This document shows positions 1-8,609 of a stretch of 48,480 nucleotides of DNA, one piece after another. The stretch is from Eubacteriales bacterium (GTDB lineage: Bacteria; Bacillota; Clostridia; Lachnospirales; Lachnospiraceae). Every line of letters starts with the position of its first letter. The stretch's first letter is position 1. The translations under genes were made by a program, and so were the position numbers. Where the stretch lies: NCBI GenBank assembly GCA_030524175.1, contig JAUNHC010000040.1, positions 1-48,480 on the forward strand. The letters run 5' to 3'. The notes beneath the pieces were generated by a model. The model did not search any database and was not told the origin of the DNA. It was given only the letters and a program-made list of their open reading frames with translations.

Positions 1-50
1 ATCATTTTGGTGCAAGCGTGATTCATGGGCAGCGTAGCAATATTTTGCGC

Positions 51-338
51 TTACCCACTATCGATATCTTCACTGGCTACATTTACCTGATTTTTTCCTA
101 TCGCTCTACTAAAAGTAATTTTCCCTTTGTCTGTGTTAACCACCATCGTGACTTTTGTGTATCCTGTACTTTTATCAAAAGGTGTCTCTCCACTTCCAAA
201 AATGAAGTCAATGCATTTAATAACACATGTTTTTCCAGTATTAGAGTATCCCTGAATGATATTGAGTCCTTTACCAAACGTTGCTACCGCATCTTCCTTT
301 TGATCACTCACTATTCTTTCAATATAAAAATTAGCCAT
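51..338 (-). pseudogene. Truncated ABC/SMC-type ATPase, N-terminal piece
   Basis: A 95-residue ORF preceded by a good ribosome binding site (GAGGTGACC before the ATG at 338). It shows a P-loop, GYSNTGKT, at about residues 31-38, followed by the KCIDFIFGS stretch typical of the start of SMC/RecN-like ABC ATPases. It stops at 51 after DSG, far too early for an ATPase of this kind, and no Walker B or signature motif is visible in the 50 bases left in the window. It lies downstream of two broken genes on the same strand, as the ATPase gene does in ABC three-component systems. Truncation by a stop is what I see; the ABC-3C assignment is inference. Confidence 0.6.
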
Positions 339-438
339 TCAGGTCACCTCCTCAATGCTTCTTTTGCTTTATTACTAATTATGGTCAGCAATTTTAACTC
401 ACTATAATTTCCAAAAGTATAATTCGCCTTGAAAACCA

Positions 439-786
439 TTATTTTGTACATTTCGCATATTCCGTATTTTGTTTATTAGAAAAAACCAATCTGGCATCTG
501 TTATTTCATAACAAAAACCCTCTTTTTTGTGCGAAGCTATAACCAAGCCATCTAGAGCCAAACTTCTTAAAGCCTTATTCAAAAGTTCTCATCTGGTAGT
601 GAACTCCCTAAAGCTATAATCGTTTTCTCCATGAAGGTTATTTTCTGCCAAGCCAAAATAACTACCATAAATTGTGATGAAATCATACGCTACAATTCTA
701 TCTAATGTCATATCTTTACGTACAGTAACTGCAAGCAACAAAATTGTTCGGAGAGACAATTCAAGTGTTGTATTAAATAACAACAT
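439..786 (-). pseudogene. Broken ABC-3C-like middle component
   Basis: Starts at ATG 786 (MLLFNTTLELSLR) and reads to a TGA at 589, then continues in the same frame (ELLNKALRSLALDGLV...) to a TAA at 439, giving about 115 codons with one internal stop. The N-terminal helix and the winged-helix-like C-terminal part (LALDGLV, then a KKEGFCYEI strand) resemble the small middle components of ABC three-component systems. The start overlaps the end of the upstream gene, suggesting former translational coupling. The internal TGA follows an Arg codon and could be a CGA-to-TGA change. Family assignment is from pattern memory, not a search. Confidence 0.5.
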
Positions 787-2179
787 TATCTACGTTCACT
801 CACGATTTAATTTCACCGTCGTTTACCAACATATGACAAATGCCTTTCTTCTCTAAATTACTAATAAGTCCTCTCGTATTCATCCACGATGAGGCAGATA
901 GCGTCGTGTTTGTGATCTTTTCTATAACCGCTTCTAACCTTTCATATCTGTTTGGATGTCGATCACTATAATAAGTAGTTTCTATGCCTTCGAATGCATC
1001 ATTTTTTAATACATTGAATTGCGTTTCTCCGTCAGAAAATACTTCTCTAACAGATCGTTGTGCACTTTCAGCTCCAAAATATGCTTTTCTCTCATTTGCA
1101 TAATGGCGCTTAAATTCACGAGGAATTGCATCTGGAGCCACTGCACGTTGAATCTTCTCGGCATATACCTCATATAATGCATTTTTGTATGGCTGTTATT
1201 CGAATCCAACTCACCTTATGAAACCAACTGCACTGGCAAGGTGATTTCTTCGCTTCCAAGATATATAATCCTTTTTTCCCTGTCGTAACGAGTCGGTACT
1301 ATCGGTGTAAAGGGGTTTCCCGTAGCATCGTAAACTTCGGAGTTCCTATCATTGAACACATTAACAGTCACGCTCTCAACGTAATCCACATGAATCGATT
1401 TATCTCCATATTGATTTACTTGCTTAGTTGGAATAACATCAATTCCTCTGGGATAGTTTCACCGCCTTACATCTTTAAATTTTCCACATGATCAATGTGT
1501 ACAGGATGATCGCCATACTGATTTACTATTGTTTGATGTACAACTTTTCCTTTTTTATCAGTGGCACCTGACATATCCTCGTCCACGACCTCCGCCTCTT
1601 TTTGTTCCATTTCATCATCCTCCGGAATAGGGTACATTCGTTCATACAATCGGCCAATTTGACATCTTAATCTGTATCACTCTGGCTGTAATACATTCCT
1701 AAGTTGCTCACCTTCTTCTAAAGATTCATTTCTAAACCATAGAATTTCTGTTCCAGGGATTCACCTTAGAAACTTATCAGTTAAATAATAACTATATTCG
1801 TTTAATGTTCTAATCGTATCTATCACTAACTGACGAAATGCTGTATCTTTAATTTTAACTCCGCCATTCTCCCCAATGTTAAGTAATATTTGTTTTTCAC
1901 TTTATTATCATAGCTATCGCTCACTGCAGTTTCGTTAAAAGGTATATTAACACTCCCAAAATTAAGACACTCTCGATATTTTGATGTATCTTTTGACATC
2001 TCTTTTCCCCTCTGTCCTGTAACTGCATAAACCAGATCCGCCATAACAGTTTGTGCATTATGATTATCCTTTATACCTGCCGCATGTTCACGAGCAGTCC
2101 CCTTTGCTGGTTTCGCCTGAGTAAACAGAAAGAACAGTACACCTCCACATAGATAAGAATTTTGTCATTTGTCATTCAT
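773..2179 (-). pseudogene. Broken ABC-3C-like effector gene
   Basis: A decayed gene of about 460 codons starting at ATG 2179 (RBS GGGGAGG at 2184-2190). Pieces can be read in order: an N-terminal part (GVLFFLFTQAKPAKGTAREH, then MADLVYAVTGQRG), a middle part (WFRNESLEEGEQL, YERMYPIPEDDEM), two copies of a VNQYGD..(I/V)H(I/V)D(H/Y)VE motif (near 1480-1530 and 1385-1430), and a C-terminal part (ERKAYFGAESAQRSVREVF, KKGICHMLVNDGEIKS). It is interrupted by stops near 2165, 1763, 1670, 1216 and 800 and by about three frameshifts. Several stops are TGA where Trp would fit. The C-terminal segment resembles the domain shared by ABC-3C effectors. Non-functional. Confidence 0.5.
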
Positions 2180-2467
2180 TTATCCTCCCCGAAAAAGTAA
2201 CTGAAGTAACTGCATATCTCCTCTTGACAATAACCAAAGCAACGATAAGTTCAGAAGTGTAAAGAGACAAAGGAGCTACACTGGTATTTATCTAAAAGCT
2301 TTACATTTTATAATACCACAAACTTATAGAAAAATCTACTGCATACGCAAACATAAAATCGCGTTTGCATATTTTTCATCGCAATATTAAAGTTCTTCTT
2401 TTCTCTTTTCAAAGCACTTAGCGCTAAATACCAGATTCCAAATCTATAACAAAGGAGGATGGCACAA

Positions 2468-2659
2468 ATGACAAGAGCAGAGCGAAACAACTGGCTCACC
2501 AACATCGAGAACACATCTGCCAAAGTAGCTGCAAACGTTGAGCAAGAAACCGTAGATTTTGTTCTCAGCAAATACGGTGCATAAACTATACATGCCCTGA
2601 AGTCTTCTGACCTTTCAGATGTATTCAGCGAACTGTATGCAATCGCATCCGACAACTAA
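2468..2659 (+). pseudogene. Broken small ICE/plasmid-type gene
   Basis: Begins with ATG 2468 after a strong ribosome binding site (AAAGGAGG at 2451-2458). It reads MTRAERNNWLTNIENTS..., meets TAA at 2582 after LSKYGA, and continues in frame with LKSSDLSDVFSELYAIASDN to TAA 2657. About 63 codons with one internal stop. The MTRxER...LxxFGA/YGA...VFSELYxIA layout is one I associate with short genes in conjugative elements of Clostridia. Function unknown. Confidence 0.45.
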
Positions 2660-2660
2660 A

Positions 2661-3062
2661 CAGCAGTCCAGAGCATGACACTAAACTGCTCCATCACATC
2701 GCAGTTGCCAGAGGCGGCACCTTCTTAGAACTGCAAATGTCCATGAGTACTTTGCATCCTTTAAAACAGAAGAAACCCTCTCATATGACCAGTTTCTTGA
2801 AGATGCAGAGTCCGAAGATGGCAAAGGCTATGACCCAGCCGCTACTACTCCTTTGGAAGACACTGCTTTGCTTCGAATGATTATCGATGACCTTATTCGC
2901 CAGGTAGGAGAAATCAACCCAAAGTATGGCCGCATCCTTGAACTTATCAAGTCCGACTATAGCAAAGGGGAGATTCTTTCCGAACTGAGCCTTGGCAAAT
3001 CCCAGGGCTATGCTGACATTAAAGCAGCCCAGAAACTTGCCAAGAATCTTTACACCAAATAA
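2661..3062 (+). pseudogene. Remnant of HTH / sigma-like ICE gene
   Basis: The clean part is the last 110 codons, ending at TAA 3060-3062: FKTEETLSYDQFLEDAESED then a helical C-terminus LELIKSDYSKGEILSELSLG.SQGYADIKAAQKLAK resembling a helix-turn-helix. Upstream, the same frame has stops at 2676 and 2682 and no start with a ribosome binding site, so the 5' part is destroyed. It follows the broken 63-codon gene on the same strand. It may once have been a small sigma-like regulator of a conjugative element; I cannot confirm that. Confidence 0.4.
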
Positions 3063-3079
3063 CTAATCCTATAGAAAAA

Positions 3080-3125
3080 GCAACAGCGATACCCGTCTCT
3101 TCTGATATCGCTGTTGCCATTTTTT
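3080..3125. terminator. Intrinsic terminator, bidirectional
   Basis: A perfect 12-bp stem (GCAACAGCGATA at 3080-3091 with TATCGCTGTTGC at 3106-3117), followed by a T run at 3120-3125. The other strand also has a T-rich tail. It separates the plus-strand remnant ending at 3062 from the convergent gene ending at 3124. Confidence 0.85.
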
Positions 3126-3408
3126 ATGCTCTTTTTCTTACTTTCACCTGAAATGTATCGTGCCTTTTAATACTTTTCAATGCCTGACGCAAGGTACGAG
3201 AACGTACATGTTGATGATATGAATGTGAATACCTATGCTTATGAAATATAACACATGCACTTTCCGTCGGATACTCCGTACAATGCAGATACCAAAAATG
3301 TCCGGTATTCTTACTCTGAATTGTTACATCTCTATCATCTGAAACAATAACATTAAAATATTTCTGGTCCAGCTTAGCCAAATTCTCCGCATTAAACATT
3401 AGCATCAT
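3124..3408 (-). CDS. Hypothetical protein next to parB remnant
   Basis: About 94 residues from ATG 3408 (an in-frame TTG at 3420 is also possible). It contains NLAKLDQKYFNVIVSDDRDVTIQ and a His-rich stretch, HKHRYSHSYHQH, with no stop. It overlaps the end of the decayed parB, the arrangement seen when such a protein is translated just after a ParB-like gene in mobile elements. Of the island genes it is the only one that looks unbroken. Function unknown. Confidence 0.5.
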   Translation of the reverse strand: MMLMFNAENLAKLDQKYFNVIVSDDRDVTIQSKNTGHFWYLHCTEYPTESACVIFHKHRYSHSYHQHVRSRTLRQALKSIKRHDTFQVKVRKRA

Positions 3409-4398
3409 CTTCTCTGGCAAACCACACTTCCAGTGCTTTATTCAAAATTTCTTCAATATCTTTCGCTTCTTTCCCATCAAAGTATTTCTTAGAAATCGTT
3501 TCTGCAACCTTGATATTCATTGTTTGTCCTTCAGGTCCACCGTCTTTGTCAAATAACGACGCACCATTGCTTTTGTTAATTGTCGGGAATGCTCTCGCAA
3601 TTTGATTGCCATATGTATAGTAAGCTTCACATGCAAGTCCATCATTTCCTCATACATCATCTGCTGTTCTTCTTCCGAAAGAAATGATATCTGAATTCCA
3701 ACCTAAAACTGCAGCGAACCATTATCCAGCTTGTGACGTAATGGCTTTATCGAATCATTCACCTTTAACAACCTACCAACAGAACTGCTAGATAAGTCAT
3801 ATTCTTTTCCCACAACTTCTCGATTGCTGAAAAGTTGGTCACTGTGACCAACTTTCAAAGTGGCATCTTCCAGTCTAGCTACTTCTTCCATAATTTTCTC
3901 ACGTTGTCTCTGATACAACACCTTGTCATATCGTTCCTTCAAGACTGCTACCTTTTCTGATATTTCCTAATCTACAAATGATCTCTGCATCAGATTCGTC
4001 TCAATTACATACACATAGGCATCCGTATCCGGCAAGTCCTTCTTTATGATAGCCGGAATCTCTGTAAACCCAGCCAATCTCGCCGCATTCTGTCTATAAT
4101 GTCCGGAAAGCATTTCATAACCATCTTCCGTCGTTCTTACGATTACCGGATTTAATATACCATGTGTTCTCATACTCTCAATCATATCGGCCAAGCGATC
4201 CCTCTCATATAAATGAAATGGATGTTCATGGAACGGTTTGATGGAGTCGATGCTTAGCATCGAAACTCCATTTTTCATTTTCACTGTAGGTACACTTACC
4301 GGCATATCTTCCGTTAAAAGATTCACCGCATCAAATACTTTTCTTCTCTCATTAGCCCTCATTTCTCCTTTATTCTTCATCAAAAAGGCGCCCTGCAT
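3392..4398 (-). pseudogene. Decayed ParB-like partition protein gene
   Basis: The 5' part (4398-3967; start more likely at ATG 4380) encodes a ParB/Spo0J N-terminal domain: SIDSIKPFHEHPFHLYE, then LSGHYRQNAARLAG and YVIETNLMQRSF. A TAG at 3964-3966 interrupts it. The frame continues with EISEKVAVLKERYDK...SSSSVGRLLKV (the HTH part), a second TAG near 3700, then QISFLSEEEQQMMYEEM, and after a frameshift near 3560 the terminal DGGPEGQTMNIKVAETISKK to TAA 3392. Total about 333 codons, the usual size of these ICE/plasmid ParB proteins. Two stops and at least one frameshift make it a pseudogene. Confidence 0.8.
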
Positions 4399-4473
4399 TC
4401 ACAATACAAAGCGCCCCTCCCATTCTCCTAAACCTTCAGCTTTACAAATCTCCCTCCCCCCAGTCCATATAGT

Positions 4474-5328
4474 TCAAAAAATACTCATAATAAGCTTTGC
4501 CGCCCCATTAAAAAGAATACAAAAAACAATCCCTGCCGCAGTAGGCAATGCTGCTGCCAAGGCGGTCCATCTAAGACTTTGTGTCTCTTTTTTTATTGTA
4601 AGCAAGGTTGTGGAACAGGGCCAGTGCATTAAGGAGAATAACATGGTGCTTACTGCTGTCACCCAGGTCCATCCGTTTGCAATGAACAGCTGCTTCATTT
4701 CTACAAGGCTATCCATTTCCAAAATACTTCCCTGGGCCATGTATGCCATAATGATAATGGGGATTACGATTTCATTGGCGGGGAATCCCAGAATAAAAGC
4801 CATTAAGATTACTCCGTCTAATCCCATAAGCCTTCCCATGGGATTTAGAAACTCCGCACAATGATTCAGCACACTTACATTTCCTATTTTTACATTAGCC
4901 ATGAGCCAGATGATCATTCCTGCAGGGGCTGCCACAGCCATGGCACGGCCCAGTACGAAAAGAGTTCTGTCAAAAACAGAGCGTACTATCACTCTGCCCA
5001 CCTGGGGTTTCCTGTAAGGAGGAAGTTCCAGGGTGAAGGAGGAAGGGACTCCCTTGAGTACTGTCTTGGACAAGAGCTTCGTGGCTCCAAAGGTCATAGC
5101 AATCCCAAGGAGTATCACCCCTGTTAAAAGTACCGCAGACATCACAGAAGAAAAAGTGCCTCCTGAGGTTCCTATAAAAAACATGGTGAGTATTGCGATG
5201 AGCGCAGGATATCTTCCGTTACAAGGAACAAAACTATTTGTCAGTATTGCCAGAAGCCGTTCTCTTGGGGAATCAATGATCCGGCATCCTACAACACCTG
5301 CAGCGTTACATCCGAAGCCCATGCACAT
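4474..5328 (-). pseudogene. feoB: feoB, 3' half (separated by the prophage)
   Basis: Encodes the C-terminal membrane part of the ferrous iron transporter FeoB: CMGFGCNAAGVVGCR at the junction, SPRERLLAILTNSFVPC, several hydrophobic segments, LGFPANEIVIPI and HWPCSTT, ending naturally at 4474. These are conserved gate-domain motifs of FeoB. The upstream half is on the other side of the prophage. The frame runs 24 codons into phage DNA to an ATG at 5400 but has no good ribosome binding site, and a terminator lies within that stretch. Probably silent in the lysogen; restored on excision. Confidence 0.93.
5321..5328. other. attL core (feoB 3' side)
   Basis: ATGCACAT is present here and again at 47684-47691. 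Left of the core is feoB, right of it is phage DNA. Joining the left host side to the right host side through one core copy gives ...KQALTMCMGFGCNAAG..., an intact FeoB frame, which fixes the crossover to these 8 bp. Short identity is normal for large serine integrases. Confidence 0.88.
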
Positions 5329-5349
5329 GGTCAGTGTAATTCTGCAAAA

Positions 5350-5382
5350 CAAAAAAACTCTAAGATTAGTCTTAGAGTTTTG
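5350..5382. terminator. Terminator at left phage end
   Basis: A 12-bp perfect stem, AAAACTCTAAGA (5354-5365) and its complement (5370-5381), around a 4-nt loop. Read leftward it is followed by a T run. It would stop phage transcripts before they enter the feoB 3' half. Confidence 0.75.
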
Positions 5383-5525
5383 CTTTATGGCACAATGCAT
5401 TTGCGGTCAGGTACTTACCTACCTAATAATGATTATATCAGTCCGAATCGCCAAAATCAATACATTTTCAGGGTATATCTTTATAATTCTTTTATAATTT
5501 TTTCCTTCAAATTGTCATTTTCATA

Positions 5526-5554
5526 TTGACTTTACGCCTATATAGGCGTATAAT
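5526..5554 (+). promoter_or_regulatory. Promoter with palindromic operator for the 5587 operon
   Basis: TTGACT (5526-5531), 17 bp, TATAAT (5549-5554). A perfect 18-bp palindrome, TACGCCTATATAGGCGTA (5533-5550), fills the spacer and touches the -10. A repressor bound there would block polymerase. The HTH protein encoded second in the operon is the obvious candidate (inference). Confidence 0.85.
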
Positions 5555-5586
5555 ATACTTAAAGATAAGGAAAGGGGATCACCAAA

Positions 5587-5913
5587 ATGACAAAGACGGA
5601 AGTTGTAAGAAATATTATGAACAGTATAGATGAAATCAAAGATAAATATGACTACGATTTTATCGGTGTCAGAGTACAGGAAAACGAATTTGTTCAGGGT
5701 GAGATCCTTGACTACTCTTATATCTGGGTTGACGGAGAATGCACAAGCGAAGAATTAGACGGTACATGTGCGATCAGACTTGAGGACGCAGAACTTGCAA
5801 ACGGATATTATGGTCAACATATTGCTATCATTGCTGGAAACTACGGTGAGTATGGACAGGATCTGGGAGAAATTATAATCAGAGACGCCGAAGTATTGGA
5901 GGTGCTGTCATGA
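5587..5913 (+). CDS. Very acidic 108-aa protein, first gene of left-end operon
   Basis: I do not recognise the family. The protein has 24 Asp/Glu against 7 Lys/Arg, so its net charge is strongly negative, with no membrane segment or signal peptide. It starts at ATG 5587 after AAGGAAAGGGG, 33 bp downstream of a strong promoter with a palindromic operator, and its stop overlaps the next start (ATGA at 5910). A small acidic protein followed by an HTH gene under an operator-bearing promoter is the layout of anti-CRISPR/Aca operons, and acidic proteins can mimic DNA. Role as an anti-defence protein is inference only; it could equally be an uncharacterised host-interaction protein. Confidence 0.8.
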   Translation: MTKTEVVRNIMNSIDEIKDKYDYDFIGVRVQENEFVQGEILDYSYIWVDGECTSEELDGTCAIRLEDAELANGYYGQHIAIIAGNYGEYGQDLGEIIIRDAEVLEVLS

Positions 5914-6188
5914 AAAGATATTCTGATTGTATCAGAACTGACGGAATGTGCGGAGTCTGCTCATTGGTAAATCATGGATATGACTGCCACAATAACAAAC
6001 TAAATGGATTGCTGTATCAGCGGACCTTATGTGAGCTGAAGCAGAGAGAATTGGCGGAAAAATCCGGGGTGAACATTCGCCTGATCCAGAAATATGAGTC
6101 CCGTGAATATAGCTGTGCCAATATGACACTAGCAACTGCTATTGCTCTTTCAGATGCCCTTGAATGTGATGTGAGGGATTTGCTATGA
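5910..6188 (+). CDS. HTH (XRE-type) regulator, 92 aa
   Basis: The C-terminal two thirds is a helix-turn-helix of the XRE/Cro type: LCELKQRELAEKSGVNIRLIQKYESRE, then LATAIALSDALECDVRDLL. The N-terminal 30 residues hold several Cys and His (CIRTDGMCGVCSL, YDCH) that could bind metal. It is translationally coupled to genes on both sides through ATGA overlaps. It is the likely autorepressor of the operon through the palindrome at 5533-5550; by position it corresponds to Aca proteins. Confidence 0.85.
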   Translation: MKRYSDCIRTDGMCGVCSLVNHGYDCHNNKLNGLLYQRTLCELKQRELAEKSGVNIRLIQKYESREYSCANMTLATAIALSDALECDVRDLL

Positions 6189-6706
6189 GTAATAATATAC
6201 TCCCCCGCATTTGTAAATCTTGTGGCTGCACTTTTGATGGTGGCCCACGCGCTTGGTATTGTCCCGGCTGCAGAGTCGATCGCCGCAAAGCGCAATTAAA
6301 AGAACATAGGATGCGCCGGCGGGAGCCTAGGTATAATCCGATAGGCAGTGTTATAAAATGTGAGCTTTGCGGTAAGGAAATCATAAAAAATAGTGGCAGA
6401 CAGCGGTATTGCCCGCAATGTGCAGAGAAGCACTTAAAAGAGGTTGATAATTTACAATCTCTAGAATGGAAAAGAAATAACCCAGAAAAGATAAGAGAAG
6501 GAAAAAGATTATATAGCAAGCGAAGGCACGCGGAAGAGGGCAAGCAATCTGGAATCAAATATATCTCATGGGAAAAATCGCATAAAAAATGGAAAGTGAT
6601 TCCTTACGTCAACGGAAAGCAAGTCAGAATAGGTGAATACAGCAGTTTGGATGATGCGAAATCTGCACTAATAAAATTTTTAAATACAATGGATGATCCA
6701 TCTTAA
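6185..6706 (+). CDS. Zinc-ribbon protein with AP2-like DNA-binding domain
   Basis: 173 residues. The N-terminus has two CxxC...CxxC zinc ribbons (CKSCGCTF/YCPGC, then CELCGKEI/YCPQC), a basic linker (RMRRREPRY, KRLYSKRRHAE), and a C-terminal domain with the pattern of AP2-type DNA binding: YISWEKSHKKWKVIPYVNGK then IGEYSSLDDAKSAL. AP2 domains occur in phage homing-endonuclease-like proteins, but no HNH or GIY-YIG catalytic motif is visible. It is the last gene of the three-gene operon (ATGA overlap with the HTH gene) and is followed by a terminator. Likely binds DNA; role unknown. Confidence 0.75.
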   Translation: MSNNILPRICKSCGCTFDGGPRAWYCPGCRVDRRKAQLKEHRMRRREPRYNPIGSVIKCELCGKEIIKNSGRQRYCPQCAEKHLKEVDNLQSLEWKRNNPEKIREGKRLYSKRRHAEEGKQSGIKYISWEKSHKKWKVIPYVNGKQVRIGEYSSLDDAKSALIKFLNTMDDPS

Positions 6707-6717
6707 TATTAAATCAA

Positions 6718-6775
6718 GGGTTATCACTTCACGATTTTTCAATCGTTTATGTGACAGCCCCTTTTTATTTTTTAG
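6718..6775 (+). terminator. Terminator of the left-end operon
   Basis: An imperfect long hairpin (GGG..ATCAC..ACGAT paired with ATCGT..GTGA..CCC) directly followed by CTTTTTATTTTTT. It lies 12 bp after the last gene of the operon. Confidence 0.7.
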
Positions 6776-6846
6776 TTTAATATTATTAAGGTAAGATAAA
6801 CACCTGCCATTTAATACGTCTTTTCAACACATTAATCTTTGCATAG

Positions 6847-6890
6847 AAAAACCACCCTTGAAACTTTGACGAGATATCAGGGTGGTATTT
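6847..6890. terminator. Bidirectional terminator, likely end of late operon
   Basis: ACCACCCT (6851-6858) pairs with AGGGTGGT (6879-6886). The T run is stronger on the minus strand (GGTGGTTTTTC), where the late and lysis transcripts arrive from the right. Confidence 0.7.
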
Positions 6891-7004
6891 TCTACTCTTT
6901 TCACAGGTCAAACCACTCGTGGTTGGTTATTTCCTTATGTTTTTATCATAACAGATTCCCAAATTTTTTTCAAGCTTTTTTTCATCTCGATTTTAGCTGA
7001 ATTA

Positions 7005-7087
7005 AGCCAGCAGGGTACCTCTGCCGGCTTTTATCTTACGTGTCTACCATCTTTTGTTATATATGTACTTGTTAATCAGACAAGTAC
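7005..7087. other. Two hairpins in the 6707-7153 intergenic gap
   Basis: The 447-bp gap between the left-end operon and the endolysin gene holds no convincing gene. Besides the two terminators it has a 9-bp stem-loop at 7005-7029 (AGCCAGCAG / CTGCCGGCT, one G-T pair) and a perfect 8-bp stem at 7065-7087 (GTACTTGT / ACAAGTAC). Both are of unknown function; they may be secondary terminators or protein-binding sites. Confidence 0.5.
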
Positions 7088-7153
7088 CCCGCATCACTAT
7101 AATACCACAATATCACCTATATTACAGCAATTTTCGTTCGCCAAATTCCTCCA

Positions 7154-8581
7154 TTATTCGAATGTATTCGCCGCCATATGAGCCGCCACTGCTGCCCATC
7201 CATTCCGGCCGCAAATCCCATCCTGGGTCTGGTTGGTATTTTTCTGGAAGGTTCTGAAAGCCTTGTCTGTCGCATCTCCAAAACTCCCATCTGCCTCAAC
7301 TCCCAGCATCACCTGCAGCATCTTGACAGCTATGCCGGTGCAACCCTTGGAGATTTCCGGGAACTGCAAGGTGATGTCTGGGGTCAGGCTGGCTTTTGTC
7401 TTAACGGATACTACAGGATACACGGCCTTGCCGTTCCAGTCGTAGATAACATAGCCTTCCTTCCAATCCTTTTTGGCATTTTCCAAGCTTTTATATGCTC
7501 CCAACTGAGATTTACTATCCTCCCAGGTTTTCCGGATCCTGTAATACTGATCTACAACCACTTCGCCTGTATTGCCTGCGATTTCCTGCTTAAACCTTGT
7601 CCAATCCCCTTTTGCCCGGATCGCAGAGGGGCAGTTTTTGGCACACACATCATAATGCTGCACCACCCGATCAGCCGGGATACCAAGCTCTTTCATAAGC
7701 TGCTTGCACACCTGGACGGTGTTATTAAATGCCTTGCTGTAGTTGTATCCAGCCTGCACGCACATCTCAATACCCACGGAATTACGGTTGTTCACTGTCC
7801 CAAACAGCCGGCCGCCATAATTGACACCTACATGCCACGCTCCCCGGTTGTATGGGGTTGCCTGATAAGCGCTGGTGTCGTCCACATACACATGGGCGGA
7901 CATACCGTTGAAATTCCCGTCATGCTGAGCCTTGGCGTGGGCTTTGGCATTGGCCCCGGCACTGTAGTTATCGGTATTGTGGATGACGATGTACTTGGGT
8001 GTCTGGCCCTCATAGCTGTTATTGTTGCTGATATAATCCTTGTTGATATTCATGTTTGCCTCGCTTTCACCTGGGGTGTTCAGGATTTTTGATAATATCG
8101 TCAGTATCTTGCTGCCGTAGTCTTTCCCGGCGGCCCATCCGGCTCCTGAAGGGTTCTCCTGGATTCCCAGCCACTCCACATAGGGAGCGCTACCTCTTTT
8201 GACATACGTAAATCTCGGGTCCACACAAACTCCATTAAGCCTCTGATCGCAAGCATAGGCCTTGAGGTGCTGTATCTGCGCCCGGATACCTAATTGTGGC
8301 GTATCCCAGGAGTTGCCGCGCATACCATTGGACGTGACGCCAATCCCAGCAAAATTGTTTTGATCCAGGGTGACGGCGCTGCCGGCGAAGGTAAAATTAC
8401 CTGTTTCCAGACAGCTTTGTGCAAAAGCAACATCTCCCCGGACTCCCTCTGCGGCTCCTTCAGATATGTAGTAATGCAGCATCCCCAGGACTGACGCCGG
8501 CGCCCCTGGATTTACTGACAGGATATAGGCTTTAAGCTGTGCTGCACTTGCCTGGGCCTGTCCTATTATTTTAGTTGCCAT
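7154..8581 (-). CDS. Endolysin, modular, amidase plus glucosaminidase
   Basis: 475 residues in four parts. Residues 1-175 resemble an endo-beta-N-acetylglucosaminidase (EGVRGDVAFAQSCLETGNF, NNFAGIGVT). Residues 195-340 are an N-acetylmuramoyl-L-alanine amidase of the PGRP/Amidase_2 type (YIVIHNTDNYSAGANAKAHA with the metal-binding His, then VGIEMCV and QHYDVCAKNCP). Next is a SPOR-like segment (YKSLENAKKDWKEGY). The last 60 residues are a peptidoglycan-binding repeat (GIAVKMLQVMLGVEADGSFG). It cuts host cell wall for lysis. It starts at ATG 8581 after GGAGGTAACTT and is the last gene of the late operon. Confidence 0.93.
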   Translation of the reverse strand: MATKIIGQAQASAAQLKAYILSVNPGAPASVLGMLHYYISEGAAEGVRGDVAFAQSCLETGNFTFAGSAVTLDQNNFAGIGVTSNGMRGNSWDTPQLGIRAQIQHLKAYACDQRLNGVCVDPRFTYVKRGSAPYVEWLGIQENPSGAGWAAGKDYGSKILTILSKILNTPGESEANMNINKDYISNNNSYEGQTPKYIVIHNTDNYSAGANAKAHAKAQHDGNFNGMSAHVYVDDTSAYQATPYNRGAWHVGVNYGGRLFGTVNNRNSVGIEMCVQAGYNYSKAFNNTVQVCKQLMKELGIPADRVVQHYDVCAKNCPSAIRAKGDWTRFKQEIAGNTGEVVVDQYYRIRKTWEDSKSQLGAYKSLENAKKDWKEGYVIYDWNGKAVYPVVSVKTKASLTPDITLQFPEISKGCTGIAVKMLQVMLGVEADGSFGDATDKAFRTFQKNTNQTQDGICGRNGWAAVAAHMAANTFE

Positions 8582-8609
8582 AAGTTACCTCCATATAAAG
8601 AGAGGACGA

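Noticed and set aside
773-2179. TGA read as Trp (alternative genetic code) in the left flank
   Set aside because: Several TGA codons fall where Trp would fit, but TAA and TAG stops and frameshifts interrupt the same genes, and many intact genes in the window end with TGA. Pseudogene decay explains this better.
4474-5400. Complete 308-aa transporter starting at ATG 5400
   Set aside because: The first 24 codons are phage DNA containing a terminator; the rest is the 3' half of feoB.
6882-7181. 99-codon plus-strand ORF in the gap before the endolysin gene
   Set aside because: Hydrophobic, no ribosome binding site, starts inside a terminator hairpin and overlaps the endolysin end; treated as chance.
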